Below are positions 10,414 to 21,554 of a DNA stretch of 64,000 nt, one piece after another; positions within the stretch are counted from its first letter, which is position 1; every line of letters starts with the position of its first letter. The DNA comes from Rhynchonema sp. JSB1_4. Lineage: Eukaryota > Nematoda > Chromadorea > Monhysterida > Xyalidae. The stretch covers positions 1-64,000 of the forward strand of contig JASAMV010009051.1 in assembly GCA_030248065.1 (NCBI GenBank), in the 5' to 3' direction. The position numbers and the translations under genes were made by a program. Under the pieces are notes generated by a model. It was not told the DNA's origin. It worked only from the letters and a program-made list of their open reading frames with translations, and made no database searches.

Positions 10414-10803
10414 TTATTTTTTCTGCGACGCATTGGTTTGAGACTTGGATTTGGATTCAGAATCTGAGCTCGATAACGAGTTCTTTGAATGCTTCTGTGA
10501 CTTGGTCGTTTCTTCGGTGGTTGTGGTGATGTCAGAGGTGGTCTTCTTGGTTTCATTTTCAATCTTCTTTGTCGGTGTCGTTTTCGGTTTCTTCTTCTGT
10601 TTGACGAGTCTGGAATAAACTGGTTGCTCTTCAGCCTGCACTGCCAAGGCCACTTTATACTTTGTCTCGTATGTATGTGAGCTGCTTTTTCGTCGTTGCG
10701 GGTTAGATTCAGGGCTTTTTAGGCACTGCAGGAGTCCGAAAACGCAAGCTTCAGGCGAGACATTCCGTTCACCGTGTCCTATGGCACCTAGTCGACTTTC
10801 ATC
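10414..10803 (-). CDS. Ser/Lys/Thr-rich low-complexity frame, possible terminal exon
   Basis: A minus-strand frame of about 130 codons without a suitable ATG starts just after a stop, so if real it is an exon entered through an acceptor near 10815. The first third is unbiased; the rest is rich in Lys, Thr, Ser and Glu (KKTTSDITTTTEETTKSQ). It lies 3' of the lectin/sushi gene on the same strand but that gene already ends at 11087. Chance low-complexity coding cannot be excluded. Confidence 0.25.
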   Translation of the reverse strand, partial: DESRLGAIGHGERNVSPEACVFGLLQCLKSPESNPQRRKSSSHTYETKYKVALAVQAEEQPVYSRLVKQKKKPKTTPTKKIENETKKTTSDITTTTEETTKSQKHSKNSLSSSDSESKSKSQTNASQKK

Positions 10804-11086
10804 CAAATATCCATGCGCTTTAAGTTATTGGGCCGAACTTTGTCTGGACTCTACATATTTCTTGGGCCAAAGTAATCGGACCAAAAAAACTGACTTCAAT
10901 TTGGATTCCCCGTGTGTCAATAGGAGTCAATGGCTTTTGAAACATACTGTATAATTTCCCTGGCTACAAATTCAGGCGTATATATTCATGTTGTCAGCTC
11001 TCGTCGTCAACCAAAGCAGCTCTCAGCTAGAGAATTATGGCATTAGGGTCGAGCTAATGACTTGAGTTGACCACCAAACAAATGAA

Positions 11087-14000
11087 TCAATCAAATCCAA
11101 CAGAAACAAACTCTGATATTGGCGCGGTGTGTTCTGGCCCCGCGCCTGCCGTTATGGCTTGGCTCAACTCCGATGAAGTGGCTGAAACATCATCGAACTC
11201 TCCTTGCTTCACTAGGCTGGCTCGATTCATCGGACTGTCGTAGCACAAGGACGTGTCCCCGGTGGCACTCAACTGCGACTTGGTCGTGTCGGTGGGTGGA
11301 TCGGGCGGTGGCTCCGCGTTTTCATGGTGGTCAGCGGCATCTCTGAAGGTAAACATATACAGTATATGTAGATTATTTTCATATGCTGCCGTACTGACGA
11401 CAAGTGACCAGCAAATGACTGCAGTTTTGGTCGCTCTTCTGACCGTCGAGGCTAAGAACGCAGATTCATTGCCTGAATGGTGTAACCGGCCCGAAATGCG
11501 ACTGAGAGCAATTTTCGGCTCAATTTTGACGTGAGCGGAAGGTCGGTATCACGCCCAACGGAATCAACTTGAAAAACTGTGGTAGATTCGTTCACTTAAA
11601 TAGTGGTGTCACTTTCATGAACGGTTTTGGCAATATTGTCGTTACCTGTGCGCTTTCTGGTATCGTTTTACAAGCCAAGTCGTCAACGCAACCGAGCCAG
11701 ACAGAGCGATTACAGTCACAATTGCAACGATGATACCAATGACAATGATGGTCGAGACTGTAAATGACCAGGAGAGACTGTAAAACTGAGATTTTTCTGG
11801 GTCTGCCTGTATATATAGCTAGCTGGGTTGACTGACTTTGTTCGCAGATAATGGCCGGAGCCCAGTTCCCATTCAAACAGCTCACTTCGGTGCCCACAGA
11901 TAAAGTGCCTGCGAAAAAGGTAGAATGAAATGTTTTCATCATCGAAATATACATACAATCAAAAGTTTCGCTCTACCTGAGGCTTGGTTCAAACGATAGC
12001 CCTCGGCACACGAGACCGTCACGTTCGCTCCTGAGGCATAAGAATTCTTAGTCACCGGTGGCTCGGATTCTTTATCAATCGTCCATGAGTTCGGCTTGAA
12101 GCAAGCTCAAAACAAATAGTATTTACAAAGACAATAAAAATGACAAAAACTCCATGAAACTAATAACCAACATCTTAGGCAATCCTCGACGGTTTCTGTC
12201 CATTGACCATCTACTCCACACGTCACCTTCTGACTTTGCCCGCCGTCGGCTAGGTAGGAGTTCTTGTTGCAAGTGAGGGTAGCATTCACGTACATGTAGC
12301 TCTGGTCGGCTGTGTTGCCTTCGTACTGGATTGTGGTTGAGTTGATGGATTTTTGATGAAGTCGGTCTCGGTTGAGTTCCGGACAAGCTGTGAACAATAT
12401 TTGCATGAAATATCAATAAAGGGCAACATTTAAATCAAACAGGGCATATCCATAGCCGTTGACATGTCCCGACCTGGAACGCATTTCTGACGGAGCTTTG
12501 GCACCCAAGTGGCGTTCTCGCATTTGACAACATTGGTCGGATGGGCCAACGAAACGGCGTAACCTTTCCTGCATTTCAGCTTCAGCTCGAGGTCCTCGGA
12601 AAACGGCGGATTGGGCTCTTCCGCAAGCTCAGCGAAAGCGGGCAACGTTTCGTTGAAAGGCGTACAAGCTGTGAATTAACGATGTGCTGTCTGTATCAGG
12701 GTTGGGCAAAAAACGTTTTTTTCCAAAAAATCGTTTTTTTTTAAAAAAAAAACGTTTTTTTTTTAAAAAACGTTTTTTTTAAAACGCCCAGATGACCAAA
12801 ATATGCCCCCAAAAAAATTGGAAAACGCTCATGTTTGGAAGAAAACGTGGTTAAATGAAGTAATTCTATGTGCTCTGGGGCAAAATAAACGGGTTTCAAC
12901 CCTTTTCTAGCGAGTTGCTAAGATCCCATATCAGACCCGCATCGTGGGACCAACTTTGGCCGGGGTCATCACTGAAAGTCAAACTCCGTATATCGACGTA
13001 TCTCGACAAAGTAAAAATTGGTCGAAAATTTTTTGAAAAAAATGGGACAAAAAATTGATTTTCCTTGATAATCAGGGTACTTTCCCTGAAAAATCAGGGA
13101 AAATCAAGGAAATTCAGGATTTAAAAAAAAACGAAAAACGACCCAGGCGTTTTTTTTTAAAAAAAACGTCGTTTTTTTTTAAGAAAAAACGCCGTCGTTT
13201 TTTTTTGCCCAACCCTGGTCTGTATATGTACCTGCAGTACGTATATAAACCGGAGTGTTCTTGATTGTCGAGCACTCGATCAGTCGTCGCAGTTTATATG
13301 ACAACTTTTTGTTTAATGCCTAAATGTCCTGCGGCTTAGTTCGTGAACCGATTTTTTATTGCTCTGAATGGACATGATAATATGTATAAGCTGAGTACCG
13401 CATGAAACAAGTTGGTCATTAAATCAGAGATAGCAATTATCGAGGCACCGACTGTATTAGGTAACACTTGTATCGGTTACTTTGATCATGCCATCTTTCG
13501 CCTAAAAATCGTAAATTGAAGGGAAACATTTACCTTTTTCACACGAGGTCAGATTGTGTATCCACGTGCCATTGTCACACTTCAACGCTTTCGTGAGCGC
13601 ACGATCACGCCAGGCGAATCCTTCGCTGCACTCTGTTTCAAGCACGGTGTTGTGGACGTTACGATGTTCGTTAAAAACATAGTCCCCTTGGTCGGTCTTC
13701 AGCACAACGTTGGCCACTTCAAAGACGAGGTCGAAGTAGTAGCTTTGCACGTAACCACAGGCTGCAAGGTTTTTTAAAAAATTTAATATAATCAGCTGCA
13801 ACATGAGTTTTCCCAAACCGTCTTCATATGCGCATAATGTTCCCCCTCTGCCACACAACGTAGGTTTCTCAGTCAGAACAAGCAGTTCAGGGAGCACTTT
13901 CTAAAAACTTTACAATTTGTAGCCAAAAGTTACCTACATGCCATTGTAAATCCTCTTTCCACAATAATTTTGTATCCAGTTACCTTTTTTTTCTGGCTGG

Positions 14001-17000
14001 AAGCAATAGAGCTGAAAATGTTTCGATGGCACGATTCTCTTTTGCTTAGGCAAAGATGAAAATGCGTGTTTGATAGAATTAGTTTCCAATAAATCGCTTC
14101 TGAAGAGGATAAACATTATTTAAATCGGCGCGGGTCAAATAATGGATAAACAATCAAATTGTATCGAGTTCGGACGGTCCCACCCAGCGTTGGAATAAAT
14201 GTATCCAGCCACAGAAGAAAATTTTGTAACTCGCATTGTAAGAACGAGAAAAATTGTAGCTGGATGCACACAGGTGGGATCGTCCGAACCCGATACAATT
14301 TGATTGTTTATCCATTATTTGACCCGGGCCCGATTTTTTAAATAATGTTTATCCTCTCTAGAAACAATTTATTGGAAACTATTTCTATCAAATACGCGTT
14401 TTCATGGTTGCCTAAGCGAAAGAAAATCGTGCAATCGAAACATTTTCAGCTCCATTGTGTCCAGCTACAAAAAAATCTACTGGATACAAAATTTTTGCGG
14501 AAAATGGATTTACAATTGCATATAACTTTTTTGGCTGCAATTTGTAAGTTATTTTTATTGTATGAAATAGAAAGTGCTCCTTTTGCATGTATTAACTGGA
14601 ACAAGTTAGCGAATTCTTCCAATGCTAGTAGATTTGATAATAAAAAGGTGTGAATTGAAATGAAGAAATCCGACAGAAATGCCATTTATTATATTACCCT
14701 GGAAACAGCGGCTCAAGTCCTTTGACACCCATTTGTTGAAGTCACATTTTGCGTCGAAAGTGGACACATCAGTTTTGGTTGGCCCCGTTTGGCATGTGAC
14801 TTTCGCTATGCTGAGGTGCTTGTGCTCATTCGTATCTGGTACGATCTTGTGGCCGAAAGGGAGATACCCCACGTAGCAGCTAGCTGGAAGACAGGTTACG
14901 AACAATAGGTGCAATATAGAACAGCCATTTTCCCTGGGCAAACCCAGTCAAACACGGCAATTGAGCAAAACACATTTGAGTAAGACCACTTTGAACAAGT
15001 GAAAAAGAGCAGAGTCCAAAAGAGCAGAACCTAAAAACGAATAGGCTTAAGCCTAAGTCTAAGCCCAAACACAAAACTAATCTTAAGTGTATGTATAAGC
15101 CTAAGCCTAAGCCTGATACCAAAATCAGCCTAAGCCTAGGCCATTGGAACAAAATAAGTGCTCTGCTCTTTTGGCCCTGCTCTTTTTTCACTTGCTCAAA
15201 GTGGTCTTGCTCAAAATGTGCTTTGCTCAATTGCCCTGCCACCGTCAAATACTTACTGCTTAGGCATTCCGGAATCAATGCGGGCCAATTGCCATCGTCA
15301 CATTTGATTTTCGTGGTTTTCGTACGGTCAGGATATAGGAATCTTGAATACTTACAGTAGAGCTCTGCTTCAGAACCATGGGAATACAAGTCTGCTCCTT
15401 CTGGCCCGGCTGACACCTCCCCCGCATACGTCAAATCTGAACTTGTCGGACGCATGCAGTCTGGAAGCAAAGACAAAGTATTTTAGGACTACCATAGAAA
15501 ACACGTTCTGTACAGAGCAGTACAAATACTTACGAAAGTAGCACTGGTTAAATTGTTCGAATTTGTACGTTCCCGCTGCACATTTGGCGTCAAACGATGT
15601 TGTGTCACTTGCACTGGGACCTGTTTGACAGGTAAGACGGACATCAGCCCCCGGCGAATGCAAGCCCTGCGCCGCATCTGGCTCGTTTTCTTGCAGCTGC
15701 ACACCGGGCGGCAGATATGACTTGTGACAGTGAACTGAATTTTTTTGCAATTTTTTTGTATTAGCGGCAAGTGCACCACTTTTGACTCTTGTCAGTATAA
15801 AAAATGATTTGCCAGACAGGTAGCGTATAGTTCTAGGGAAGAGGGGTTCCCCTCGGGTACGCCTTCTTCAACTCGGTTGTGCGCTTGCCTTCTGCCCCCG
15901 TTCCGGGTACTTCTTCTCCCATAAGTTTGTGTGCAAAATAGGCAAATTTGGACTCAACAGGGATATGTTTATCCATAAATTAGGTGTTTTTAGGTTAATG
16001 TTGTTAAACAAATGCCAAAATATGATTTTTATGGACAATTATTTTCCAAAAAAGGACTAAGTCAATCCCCCCCCCAAAAATATTGTTTCCTGAATTCGAG
16101 TCTTTCCCCTTCCTCCTTCGGGATCGGGGGTGTGCCTCCCTCCTCCGAAAAAAGTGTGGGGTTAACATTCTCATATGTACACTGGTAGCTACCATTTAAG
16201 CTGAAGTCGCACAGGTAATATTCCTGAAGGGTGTTGCAATAGCGGGTTTCCAAGCCACGGGGGTGGGCGTAAAAGACTGCGCAGAAACTGTTGTTTGCAA
16301 CGTATTGCCCGCGAACATCGGGATCCCACATTAGCACGTCCACTGGCCGGCCGTTGGACATCCATTTGAACAAGGCAAGGCGACTAGTGGTTTTGGAATG
16401 TTCGTTATAACTTTCTTGGTCCGATAAGGGCACTTGAGCTCCAACGTGCATGTTTCGTTCATACAGTGGTCGGTCCTGTATAGCATTCGTGAAAGTGAAA
16501 CGATCAACATACAACCATACTGTGCTAGTATGTGGAAACCAAAAATCGCATAATATACCCTGGAGCGGTGGAGCTAATATAAAGCGGTCGAAAAGATCCA
16601 ATTCATCGTAATATACCCTGTGTCCACATAATTTATGTATTTCGCACGAACCTTGTAAAAAAGAGCATTTGCAAACTGAAATCTGCTATCAATGGTTGCG
16701 AGCAGGCCCGTTCGAAAATGCTGTGGTGGTGGCGTCTTCGTGCACAGCTCGTTGGCTTCATTCCAGGTGACTTTAGCCGAACTGATGAAATAGCATTTTC
16801 CCTGCAATTATGAGATGAATCTGCGAGCCTGTTGTTTTCAAATTTGGAATGCATGCCTTTGGATAAGTTTGCCTAGCGCAACGAAAAAAACAAAGAAAAT
16901 GAAGAAAATGACTTAGAACGTCCCCAGCTATTGCACCTTGTAGAACATGTATCGGTCGTCGTTTGGGCCCGTTCCTTTTTCCATCGATTCGCATGCGACC

Positions 17001-17081
17001 TTCGCCTCGTCTTCAGTCAGCGACACGACGTGGCGAATCAAAACGAGCAGCAACAGTGCCGGGCCGTATGGGGATGCCATA
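11087..17081 (-). CDS. Selectin-like transmembrane receptor: C-type lectin domain plus seven sushi (CCP) modules
   Basis: Exons on the minus strand: 17081-16937, 16801-16652, 16559-16193, 15734-15534, 15460-15257, 14883-14698, 13761-13534, 12668-12474, 12387-12172, 12105-11977, 11908-11837, 11757-11646, 11342-11087; about 819 codons. Exon 1 starts MASPYGPALLLLV, a signal peptide, but a run of five Ts at 17040-17044 shifts the frame before the rest of the exon; one base fewer would restore it. Exons 2-3 give a C-type lectin domain (GKCYFISSAKVTWNEANELC, later CAVFYAHP and YYLCDF). Exons 4-9 each encode one four-cysteine sushi module, and 10+11 a seventh; all module boundaries are phase 1, as usual for shuffled CCP exons. 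Exon 12 encodes the membrane helix (STIIVIGIIVAIVTVIAL), followed by KRYQK and an acidic tail. The architecture matches Drosophila Furrowed and vertebrate selectins without EGF; a role in cell adhesion is inferred. Confidence 0.85.
12697..13217. mobile_element. hAT-type MITE, copy 1
   Basis: The 521-bp element starts CAGGGTTGGGCAAAAAACG and ends with the inverse, CGTTTTTTTTTGCCCAACCCTG-like, terminus. It is flanked by a perfect 8-bp duplication GTCTGTAT (12689-12696 and 13218-13225). CAGGG...CCCTG ends and 8-bp duplications are typical of hAT transposons. There is no coding capacity. It sits in the intron between two sushi exons of the receptor gene. A second copy lies at 57131-57621. Confidence 0.88.
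13889..14580. mobile_element. Long palindromic (foldback) element in a receptor intron
   Basis: Two arms of about 300 bp are inverted copies with many point differences. The outer ends read GGAGCACTTTCT and AGAAAGTGCTCC. Matching inner parts include GGATAAACAATCAAATTGTATCG (about 14143) and its inverse near 14290-14320. No gene is inside. It fills most of the intron between the exons 14883-14698 and 13761-13534. Confidence 0.75.
14950..15250. mobile_element. Foldback element with a TTAGGC-like core
   Basis: The outer arms (GGCAATTGAGCAAAACACA, GACCACTTTGAACAAGTGAAAA, AAGAGCAGA) reappear inverted at 15150-15240. The centre (15040-15140) is made of imperfect CCTAAG/GCCTAA repeats. It lies in the intron between exons 15460-15257 and 14883-14698. 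Confidence 0.7.
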
Positions 17082-18011
17082 TTGGCGATGAAAATAGACT
17101 GAGTTCTGAGGAAGGCAAAATTCGATCATGCACAATATCGACAATAACAATGAAATCATATCTGATGCTAACATCATTGTCACTGATGTAGTTGTTCATG
17201 TTTGATGAAAAATCAACATATCCTTGATAACAGACTGCGTTTCATCTGTCGCCTGGGTTGCCAAAACGCGGGCAAAATGACGTGGAGCATGAAAGCGCCG
17301 TGAAATTTTACTTGCCACTGTATTTACCTGACACCAACCGCATAATGCGGTGTGCGTGTGAGTGTGCGTTCCGTGATTATGGCAACTGAGAAAAACTCTC
17401 AGCGCTCAACTCTCACTGTGATCGTGATGAACTTCCTACTGAACCACACCGTGGGATATCAAACCGAGTTCAAAGCGATCCTTGCATGATTCAATTTATT
17501 GGTGTAGCAGTTGGATAACTCGGGCTTAATGCTAAAATTGTCCACGTATGTATACTGTACACGCTTGGATGTTGGAGTAAAAGTCCACATTTGTTTCTGT
17601 CCCTGTGAAGGTGCTTACGTCTTTGCTTTGATTCAGGGAGACTGAATCTGAACTTTTCACTTTGGTAGTCTAGTAAATTTCCAAATTCGGTGCCGCACAG
17701 TAAAGTACTCCCCATAGTTTATGTCAGATCCTGAACCCGAAAGCCAACTTGTGAAACATTCGGACAGCCAACACACACGCAGCTTGCCAGCCAGCCAGGC
17801 AGCTGCGCGCAGTGTTTCAGAACTGCGCATGGTTAGCGTTCGGGTTTATAACTTGACATTAACTATGGGGCGTATTTTACTGTGCGGCAGCGAACTTGGA
17901 AATTTACATTAATCTCAGCACAATTGTTTTTACAGAATCCGGTTAGATGGGATCAGAATTTTGTCTCATTTGTATTTTGGTTTGATCGTATCGTTGTGTT
18001 TCGGTTATGTT
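17082..18011. repeat. Intergenic region with a 235-bp palindromic MITE at about 17675-17912
   Basis: Inverted arms start near AAATTTCCAAATTCGGTGCC and end GGCAGCGAACTTGGAAATTT, with CGCACAGTAAA and ACTATGGGG words mirrored inside. The remaining sequence (17082-17670) shows no gene that I can support; it contains the receptor 5' flank. Confidence 0.65.
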
Positions 18012-19772
18012 TCATTTCTTTTGTTGTTTCTGTCTCAATTTGGTCTCCTTTTCGGCCTGTTCCTCCTCCGCGCGTGCCTGTCGTTGCAGATCGGCCGGCA
18101 GCGGGTGTTCGCGTGCGTAGCGATCCGCGAATTCTAAATGTCGACTTTTGAAACATTATGATCGAACTTTGTGATCGGATCGGACTATCCAAATGGATTA
18201 TGTTCCGATTCAATCCGATCCGATCACCTGGTTTGATATCGGCCAAGATTACGAACTGTTTGTATATCAATCTTAATATGTTTTTATCACTTTTTTGCGC
18301 AAAAGCCAATGCATAAAATATGATTTATCAACAGATTTGGCCTTTCGGCAGGACAAGCCCAATGTCTGGTTCTAGACTACCGCACAATTTCGGTTGAGTT
18401 GGCGGCCAATTATATTCCGCGACTTTTCAGGCCCGGAAGTTCAGGCCCGACCTTTTCAGGCCCAGTTTTTCAGGCCCGACCGATTCAGGCCCAGCATATT
18501 TGATCCATTTGTAGGCTTTTTATCCAGCTATTATTAATTTCTTCCTTCGTAAATTTAATTTCTAATTTTCTCAGTCTGGAAAATGGTTGTAAAAGCCGAT
18601 TCTCTAGGAACTGCTTTGTATGGGGCTGGGTTTTTAGTTTATTTAGTATTTTTCAAAAGTTTTTTAATTTTTGCGCAATTTTTTAAACTTGCCCTTGCTC
18701 GCTTTTTTGCCTTCACTCATTTCTGTTTTTTTCTTTTCAATGCTGCCTTCATCAAGCTCTCATTTTTTATGATGTCTTCTACTAATAGATAATAGCAATC
18801 TGTCACAACTTTCCATTTTTATAATTAGGCCCCATTTATAATTTATAATTCTGAATCGGCCGGGCCTGAATGGCTGGGTCTGAACATGTGCCCCGGGACT
18901 GAGCCGTCGCACAATGGGCCAGTTAGGTTATAATGCGACTTCGAGTCCGCAAATCGAGTGATAAATCGAATTTCTCCGCTCGGTTTTTATTGATTAATAT
19001 CGATACAGTATATCATGCTTATGTAAGACGTCCGTTGCTCAGAGAAAATATAAACAAAAGGGCACCAACGGAATTCTCCACTGCTGAATTGTTCGGTGGC
19101 CTTTCTGTATTGTCGATGATGCGGCGTTTCGGGTTCGTCCCCGGTGGGCACGCCGTCGGGCAGATGCACGTGCTGGGCGGCGGATGGGGCACGCGATTGA
19201 GAAATCGATTGGGAAGCACCTGATCAGGAACAGGAAGCCATTTTTTTGAAAGGTCGTGTGTTTGTATGCTTGGATGCTGCGTTTTCATTCACACAAACAC
19301 AAGCCTTGATTTTCTTGAAAAGCACTTATTATTGTCCGTGGCATGGTAACAAAAGCTATGCAAGAAACCCGCACTTTTCCAATGTACCGATGCTTTTAAA
19401 CAGATAAGGGCACTCCTTCGATACTCGGGACCCAGTTCTTAAGAGAGGAACATTTGAGGATTTCTTTTCAGGCTTGGGCTTAGGCTTAGGCCCCAGCCAC
19501 CCCTAATAATACATCGCGTTGCGTGTAGGCCTAAGCCTAAGCCTAACAACAGTGGCTGGGCCTGAAAAGAAAGCCTCTAACCCTGAAATCAGTAACATAA
19601 TATCGTTCCTTAACCAATGTATACAATAAGACAATCCTGAAAAAATTCAACTTATAATAATCTCCATTGCCGTATAACCTGATGTGCTGCTGCTGCCCGG
19701 CGTTGTGACTGGTGGTTGAACACCGGCCCAGGCATAGTAGTGAGGCGGGATTTGTTTCTGGTTCCTAGACAT
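18012..19772 (-). CDS. Three-exon gene for a 121-aa protein, unrecognised
   Basis: Exon 1 is 19772-19679 (start MSRNQKQIPPHYYAWAG), exon 2 is 19219-19070 and exon 3 is 18133-18012. Junction phases agree (all phase 1), acceptors are GATCAG and ATTTAG, and the second donor is GTTGGTGCC, a form seen in other genes here. The full product is 121 residues. The N-terminal half is rich in Pro, Ser, Gln and His, probably disordered. The C-terminal third is a strongly charged predicted helix (ADLQRQARAEEEQAEKETK) ending QKQQKK. There is no signal peptide or membrane segment. I do not recognise the family. Both introns (459 and 936 bp) carry repeat elements. Confidence 0.65.
18420..18890. repeat. CAGGCCCG-word element in an intron
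   Basis: Five TTCAGGCCC(G/A) words lie within 18425-18500 and the inverse GGGCCTGAA/GGGTCTGAA occurs at 18860-18885, framing an AT-rich centre. Similar words occur near 20434 and 58545. It looks like a nonautonomous inverted-repeat element in the second intron of the 121-aa gene. Confidence 0.5.
19440..19590. repeat. Inverted repeat built on TTAGGC
   Basis: The left arm contains GGCTTGGGCTTAGGCTTAGG and the right arm GGCCTAAGCCTAAGCCTAA; the outer parts (TTTCTTTTCAGGC / GCCTGAAAAGAAA and CCCAGCCAC / GTGGCTGGG) also mirror each other. It lies in the first intron of the 121-aa gene. Confidence 0.65.
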
Positions 19773-20433
19773 GATGATGTTGCTTGAGTTTGTATAGATA
19801 TAAAAAATGCAGGAAAATTGGGATGAAGGTTGTCGGTCAGAAAAAAGATGGAATGAAACGATGAAATCTCGAGGCTTTGTTACACAAGGGTAGAAATTGT
19901 GTGACTTTTCAAATGTTGCATTTTACATATACCCTGACAATATTTTTGGGAGAAACTTTTCAAACGCGTTGCCTGATCCGTAAAGCGCACGCGACTGGCG
20001 CAGCCAGCTGAGTTTCGTACCATACCATTTCGCAAATCACTACGTTAGACCTGTGTCTTGAGTGGCTGGCAGTCACGTGACCGCTGCACCTAAACGTACG
20101 CATAATGCGCTTTGCAGATCAGGCAACGCGTTGAAAAGTTTCTCCCATGTACATGTCGCCTTGTGGCCTCCCTGTACTTGTGGCAAACGTAATATACCTA
20201 CATATATATGTATGTTTATGTTTTTGACCGAGTTACCACGCAAATGTACAGGGTGTTGGCCACATGCTCTGACATGGCTCTCATGTTTTCTGAGGTCCTT
20301 TTTTTCCTCTGCTCTACACTTTCGTTTTCTTTATTTGCCACTGGTCTTGCTGCAGGTTTTTTACTTACGAAAGTGTCCTTAGTCGTCAAGAAATTTTTCT
20401 AAACTTCTATTAGGAAACAAATTGAAATTTCTT
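19773..20433. other. No gene recognised
   Basis: Upstream flank of the 121-aa gene. Short frames exist but none has coding features. Confidence 0.3.
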
Positions 20434-20710
20434 CAGGCCCGGTAACCTGAAGTTTCACGCCCCGGTTTTTCAGGTCATGGACGATTGGATCCAATCACCC
20501 GGGCCCTCGTACCCACCTTATGTGCAGGTGAGCCGGCCGCATCCCAAGAGAAAACGGCAAAAAATGCTGAGCACCCAGCTCATGGGTCCGGAAGCGCACT
20601 GCGCCCCCAAATTTACACCCGGTGCTTGCGCCACCCCTTCTGATTTTCGGCCGTTTTGTTCGTTTTTTTTCGGTCTGTTTTCTTGCCAATTTTCACCCAC
20701 AGGAAGCGTT
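20434..20710. repeat. Dispersed repeat, copy 1 (second copy at 31072-31320)
   Basis: About 250 bp match 31072-31320 closely, including CACCCAGCTCATGGGTCCGG and the stretch CGGCCGTTTTGTTCG. The element begins with CAGG-type words and has no terminal inverted repeat that I can see. Frames inside are open by chance only. Confidence 0.7.
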
Positions 20711-21480
20711 CAAAGTTGACCTCTCGGTTCGAGCCGTGCTCCCGCTGCGCGCGAGCTTCACGCCAGAAAACCTTATCCTTGTCTATACGTCAGTATAGCA
20801 CGGAATTAGGCAACAGCAAAACAAAGAAGACATCGTGGCATTAGCTTATTGGCGACATATTCACAAGATAGCTTACGTATTCAATAGTGTTTGTGTGGGG
20901 AAAAAAAATTCGCAACGCAGAATGAAACATCAGCAGGTCAGATTATCGGAAATTTTGCTATACCTGTAGTGTTAAAATCGGGGGTGCTGGCGTGAGCGCG
21001 TGTGTTGGGCTTTTGCTAATTTTATTATTGCGATAAGGTCGTATACCAGGCGGCACAAAACGCTGAAAAAATCAGCCCGATCCGTGCAGTAGAAAGTGGT
21101 TTTCCAGACACCCGAGAAATCGTGATGTCCGCGTTCCCAAATTTCTGGTCATTTTAGTTTTTAGTTATCTCCTCCTAGGAAACTGAACGAAGTAAGGCAA
21201 GTTGTATGTCAATCGACTCGTCTGGTGATGGGGCCGGACGGCATCTATATGGCTTTTTGAAACATCACTTCTATCGCGAGAAATCGGCGATTTTGGCGTA
21301 TTAGCAGTTCTTAGTTCTGATTGGCTGCATGACGTCATTGCGGAGCTGGCTGCTGATTGGCTGTGGTTGGCGCGTGCGCGTGTGCGTTGCTTTCCACGTG
21401 TTTTATGTTCCTTTCTGGCCTTGTTTTCTGTTAGAAACGGCAGCGAGTTGATTATGAGATTAAAGCTCGTTCAATCCAGT
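20711..21480. other. No gene recognised
   Basis: Mixed sequence without a supportable gene. A GCCTAAGCCTAAGCTTACGCC run (telomere-like) starts at about 21484 just beyond. Confidence 0.3.
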
Positions 21481-21554
21481 AATAGCCTAAGCCTAAGCTT
21501 ACGCCTAAAGCCTAGGCCTGAGCATGAAAACCTAAGCTCAAGTTTCGTTTGTTT

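Noticed and set aside
15040..15140. Chromosome end
   Set aside because: The TTAGGC-like runs are short, degenerate, inverted and within an intron, so this is not a telomere.
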